From NCBI GenBank assembly GCA_964580585.1, contig CAZOKZ010000112.1, positions 1 to 8,513 of the forward strand: DNA of 8,513 nt, given 5' to 3'. The translations under genes and the position numbers were made by a program. This stretch comes from CAZOKZ01 sp964580585. GTDB lineage: Bacteria; Sumerlaeota; Sumerlaeia; SLMS01; JAHLLQ01. Below, in pieces: positions 6,352-8,513 of this stretch. Position 1 is the first letter of the stretch, and the number at the start of each line of letters is the position of its first letter. A model generated the notes under the pieces. That model was not told where the DNA came from. It worked only from the letters and a program-made list of their open reading frames with translations, and searched no databases.

Positions 6352-6378
6352 CAGGTCCACCGGAATATATTGGACCTG
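6352..6378. promoter_or_regulatory. 27-bp perfect dyad, candidate operator
   Basis: CAGGTCCA (6352-6359) and TGGACCTG (6371-6378) are exact reverse complements separated by an 11-nt, AT-leaning spacer. Half-site centres are 19 nt apart, about two helical turns, as expected for a dimeric regulator binding one face. It lies about 125 bp before the minus-strand operon start and 224 bp before hsp20, so it could serve either. It does not match CIRCE. A hairpin in RNA is possible, but no U tract follows on either strand. Confidence 0.45.
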
Positions 6379-6502
6379 GATTCAGGAATCGGCTGTCTCG
6401 TGTTTTTCCCTTTTTCGATACGATACACAACTGCGTCCAGATTGCCCCTTGTTCGTTTGGTACAGGAATCGCACTTTCCTCTCGTGACGGCTGGCTGGCT
6501 GG

Positions 6503-6538
6503 GCGAAACTGGCGCAAAGCGAAACAGTCACGCGAAAT
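6503..6538 (+). repeat. Three direct copies of GCGAAAY upstream of hsp20
   Basis: GCGAAAC at 6503-6509 and 6519-6525 and GCGAAAT at 6532-6538, with start-to-start distances of 16 and 13 nt. They lie 64-99 bp before the hsp20 ATG, where activator sites are common. The unit is short and the spacing uneven, so chance is possible. Confidence 0.3.
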
Positions 6539-6587
6539 CCCGCTTGTTTCCTGGGTCGATTTTGGCAAAAATAATGTCATTCTCACC

Positions 6588-6593
6588 AGGGAG
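6588..6593 (+). promoter_or_regulatory. Ribosome binding site of hsp20
   Basis: AGGGAG, ending 8 nt before the ATG at 6602. It supports this start over ATGs further into the gene. Confidence 0.7.
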
Positions 6594-6601
6594 CTGCAAC
6601 C

Positions 6602-7060
6602 ATGAGCGAACCCAAGCGCAATGTAGGCTTGCGTACGCTTCAGCGCGCGCTCGGAGGGATGACAGATCCTTTCAGCGCGTTGAACCGTCCGATGTATTCA
6701 CCGGCGGGCCAACCATGGGTGCCCCCAGCCGATGTAATTGACAGTCCCACGCATATCGTCATCCGGATGGAAGTCCCCGGAGTCGATCGCCGCGAGCTGT
6801 CCATCATGCAGGAAGGGCGCTTGATCATCGTCGAAGGCGAACGTGTGCGTCCGCCGGGCGAGGAACACCAGGCCTCCCTGCTGATGATGGAAATCCAATA
6901 TGGGCCGTTCGGGCGGGTGTTCGAGTTGCCCGAATATGTGAACGTCGAAGACATCCAGGCGGTTTATCGGCAGGGATTTCTCACCATCAGGATTCGTAAA
7001 TCTCCGACGCCGCCGCATTGCGTAAATTTCATCAGGATCAACATTCAGGAGTCATCGTGA
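6602..7060 (+). CDS. hsp20: Small heat-shock protein, Hsp20/alpha-crystallin family
   Basis: A 152-residue ATP-independent holdase chaperone that binds unfolding proteins in the cytoplasm and passes them to refolding chaperones or proteases. The N-terminal arm (1-37) is variable. The alpha-crystallin domain spans about 38-133: PPADVIDSPTHIVIRMEVPG (41-60), EGRLIIVEGER (71-81), YGPFGRVFELP (100-110) and the family signature AVYRQGFLTIRIRK (120-133), here GFL in place of the usual GVL. The C-terminal tail has IRINI (144-148), a match to the I-x-I motif that docks into neighbouring subunits for oligomer assembly. Length is normal. Its TGA overlaps the GTG start of lon by 4 bp, so the two are one transcript and a substrate-holding chaperone is made alongside a protease. 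Induction by heat is expected, but no standard heat-shock promoter was recognised. Confidence 0.95.
   Translation: MSEPKRNVGLRTLQRALGGMTDPFSALNRPMYSPAGQPWVPPADVIDSPTHIVIRMEVPGVDRRELSIMQEGRLIIVEGERVRPPGEEHQASLLMMEIQYGPFGRVFELPEYVNVEDIQAVYRQGFLTIRIRKSPTPPHCVNFIRINIQESS
7047..7051 (+). promoter_or_regulatory. Ribosome binding site of lon within hsp20
   Basis: AGGAG in the last codons of hsp20, 5 nt before the GTG at 7057. It supports the GTG start and coupled translation across the GTGA overlap. Confidence 0.7.
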
Positions 7061-8513
7061 CTAACGATACGGAAAACACCATTACCCCGCTCTCCTCGCA
7101 GGACTCGATTCCTTTTCCCGATAATGTTCCGGTTTTGTTGTCAAACGATCCGGTCGTGTTTCCCCATATGATCGCACCGATTGTGATCCGCGGTGAAATT
7201 CCTCGACTCGTTGTAGATGAAGTCATCAAAGGCAACCGATTGATTGGGATTTTCCCGACGAAGTCCGACGAGGTCGAAGAACACTCCGAGGAAAACGACG
7301 GAACCGGCGAACATTTCAAAAACGAAGACTTCTTTCCAACGGGCACATTATGCTCGGTGCTTCGGATGTTAAAAATCCCCGATGGCACCGTGCGTCTGTT
7401 GGTTCATGGCATCACCCGCGTATCGTTCAAGGGCCTGATTCAAACAAAACCCTACCCCACGGCCAACATTAGCCGATTGCTGGAAATCGAAACCGAAGAC
7501 GTCGAGGTCGAAGCGCTCAAGAAGCAGATGATCGAAAGCCTGCAAACGGCGATCTCGCTGGCAAACATGCCCGAGGACCTCGCCGTTGCCGCCATCAACG
7601 TCGAAGAGGGCGGCAAGCTGGCCGATCTGGTGGCGAGCAATATCAATTTGCGCCCACGCGATCTGCGCGAAGTGCTCGCCGAGGTGGATACCAAGAAGCG
7701 CCTGACCCGCGTGTTCGAACTCCTGAGCCGCGAAGTGCGCGTGATGGAAATCGGCAATAACATTTCTGAACAAGTGCGCGACAGCGTCGATAAAAGTCAG
7801 CGCGAGTTTTTTCTGCGCGAGCAAATCCGCGTCATGCAAAACGAACTCGGCGAGTCCGATCCGCACGAGCGCGAAATGGCGGAGATGCGCGAACGGCTCG
7901 ATAAAAAAGCTATGCCCGATCACGCCCGCCAAGTCGCCGAACGCGAATTGGGGCGCCTGATTCATCTGCAGCCCGCTGCCGCTGAATACAGCGTTATCCG
8001 CACGTATCTGGAGTGGATTCTCGATCTGCCGTGGGTGGAAACGACGGACGATCATCTCGACATCGACCGCGCCGCACGCGTCCTCGACGAGGACCACTAC
8101 GGTCTGCAAAAAGTCAAAGAACGCATTCTGGAATTCCTGGCGGTGATTCGCCTGAAGCAAGGAAACCTCAAGGGCCCGATCCTGTGCTTCGTGGGGCCAC
8201 CCGGGGTGGGAAAAACCAGCCTGGGGCGTTCGATTGCGCGCGCCACGGGGCGGAATTTCACGCGGTTTTCTCTCGGCGGCATGCGTGACGAGGCCGAAAT
8301 TCGCGGCCATCGACGCACGTACATCGGCGCAATGCCCGGGCGAATTATCAAGGCGCTCAAGGACTGCGGCACAGTCAATCCGCTGATCATGCTGGACGAA
8401 ATCGACAAACTCGGAGCAGACTTCCGGGGCGACCCGGCCTCGGCGCTGCTCGAAGTTCTCGACCCTGAACAAAACGACACGTTCAACGATCACTACATGG
8501 ATATGCCCGTCGA
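7057..8513 (+). CDS. lon: ATP-dependent protease Lon (LonA type), cut by window edge
   Basis: Lon unfolds and degrades damaged and regulatory proteins as a cytoplasmic hexamer. About 485 codons are present of roughly 800; the rest of the AAA+ module and the Ser-Lys protease domain lie beyond the right edge. The N-terminal substrate-binding domain starts near PVLLSNDPVVFPHMIAPI and includes LRMLKIPDGTVRLLVHG. A long helical section (SQREFFLREQIRVMQNELGE) follows, then LDLPWVE (322-328). Walker A is GPPGVGKT (380-387), followed by SLGGMRDEAEIRGHRRTY; Walker B is LIMLDEIDKL with Asp447 and Glu448. All AAA+ residues visible are intact. Near residues 69-96 the N-domain carries a Glu/Asp-rich loop that is longer than in E. 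coli. The GTG start is set by AGGAG and the 4-bp overlap with hsp20. LonA rather than LonB is indicated by the N-domain and lack of a membrane insert. Confidence 0.97.
   Translation, partial: MTNDTENTITPLSSQDSIPFPDNVPVLLSNDPVVFPHMIAPIVIRGEIPRLVVDEVIKGNRLIGIFPTKSDEVEEHSEENDGTGEHFKNEDFFPTGTLCSVLRMLKIPDGTVRLLVHGITRVSFKGLIQTKPYPTANISRLLEIETEDVEVEALKKQMIESLQTAISLANMPEDLAVAAINVEEGGKLADLVASNINLRPRDLREVLAEVDTKKRLTRVFELLSREVRVMEIGNNISEQVRDSVDKSQREFFLREQIRVMQNELGESDPHEREMAEMRERLDKKAMPDHARQVAERELGRLIHLQPAAAEYSVIRTYLEWILDLPWVETTDDHLDIDRAARVLDEDHYGLQKVKERILEFLAVIRLKQGNLKGPILCFVGPPGVGKTSLGRSIARATGRNFTRFSLGGMRDEAEIRGHRRTYIGAMPGRIIKALKDCGTVNPLIMLDEIDKLGADFRGDPASALLEVLDPEQNDTFNDHYMDMPV

Larger units (their letters stand above)
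6227..6601. other. Divergent intergenic region between the minus-strand operon and hsp20
   Basis: These 375 bp contain no credible gene; the short open frames here have no family look and no ribosome site. The region is more AT-rich than the flanking genes, with T and A runs, and must hold the promoters for both directions. On the plus strand a -10-like AATAAT (6570-6575) lies 26 nt before the hsp20 ATG, but the nearest -35-like TTGTTT (6544-6549) is 20 nt away, so it is weak. No CIRCE element and no good sigma-32 pair were seen. A 9-nt direct repeat CAGGAATCG occurs at 6383-6391 and 6463-6471. ATACGATA occurs at 6324-6331 and 6418-6425. A dyad and a GCGAAA cluster are listed separately. Confidence 0.6.

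Noticed and set aside
5717..6487. Plus-strand open frame of 256 codons opposite the unknown gene
   Set aside because: This was weighed as an alternative to the minus-strand gene. The minus-strand frame fits the operon spacing and has the more protein-like composition, while this one runs on into the non-coding divergent region.
6541..6601. RNA thermometer or CIRCE site ahead of hsp20
   Set aside because: No ROSE- or fourU-like pairing close to AGGGAG was found, only a distant TCCCT about 180 nt away. No TTAGCACTC inverted pair is present.
7369..8493. Minus-strand open frame of 374 codons
   Set aside because: It lies antisense to lon, where the Walker A and B motifs prove the plus-strand reading.

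Overview
The window looks like chromosomal housekeeping DNA from a Gram-negative, lipid A-making bacterium of moderate-to-high GC content. lpxA points to an LPS outer membrane. The gene order is not that of enterobacteria: lpxA stands apart from lpxD, fabZ and lpxB, and folK is fused to tsaE. This fits an uncultured or poorly sampled phylum (planctomycete-, Hydrogenedentes- or Sumerlaea-like), but the phylum is inference and uncertain. No CRISPR array, tRNA, rRNA, transposase or phage gene was seen.

Layout. Positions 1-6226 are read on the minus strand in two groups. The promoter-distal group is lpxA (3505-2657), a GT2 glycosyltransferase (2653-1715) and glmS (1567 to beyond the left edge). 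Together they cover amino-sugar supply, the first step of lipid A synthesis and probable surface-glycan synthesis. The upstream group is an unrecognised helical protein (6226-5465), a FolK-TsaE fusion (5434-4442) and TsaB (4445-3759). It joins a folate-biosynthesis enzyme to two subunits of the tRNA t6A machinery. The groups are separated by 253 bp carrying short hairpins and two opposed arrays of an 8-nt motif, which look like an interspersed repeat.

From 6602 the plus strand carries a small heat-shock protein (hsp20, 6602-7060). The Lon protease gene overlaps it by 4 bp (GTGA) from 7057 and runs off the right edge. A 375-bp divergent intergenic region (6227-6601) separates the two directions. 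It holds a perfect 8+8 dyad with an 11-nt spacer and three GCGAAA repeats, both candidate control sites.

The most noteworthy items are the intact, single-frame FolK-TsaE fusion followed by tsaB, the unknown protein that starts that operon, the tight hsp20-lon coupling, and the 8-nt-periodic repeat between tsaB and lpxA. Nothing here is clearly a new defence or mobile system.
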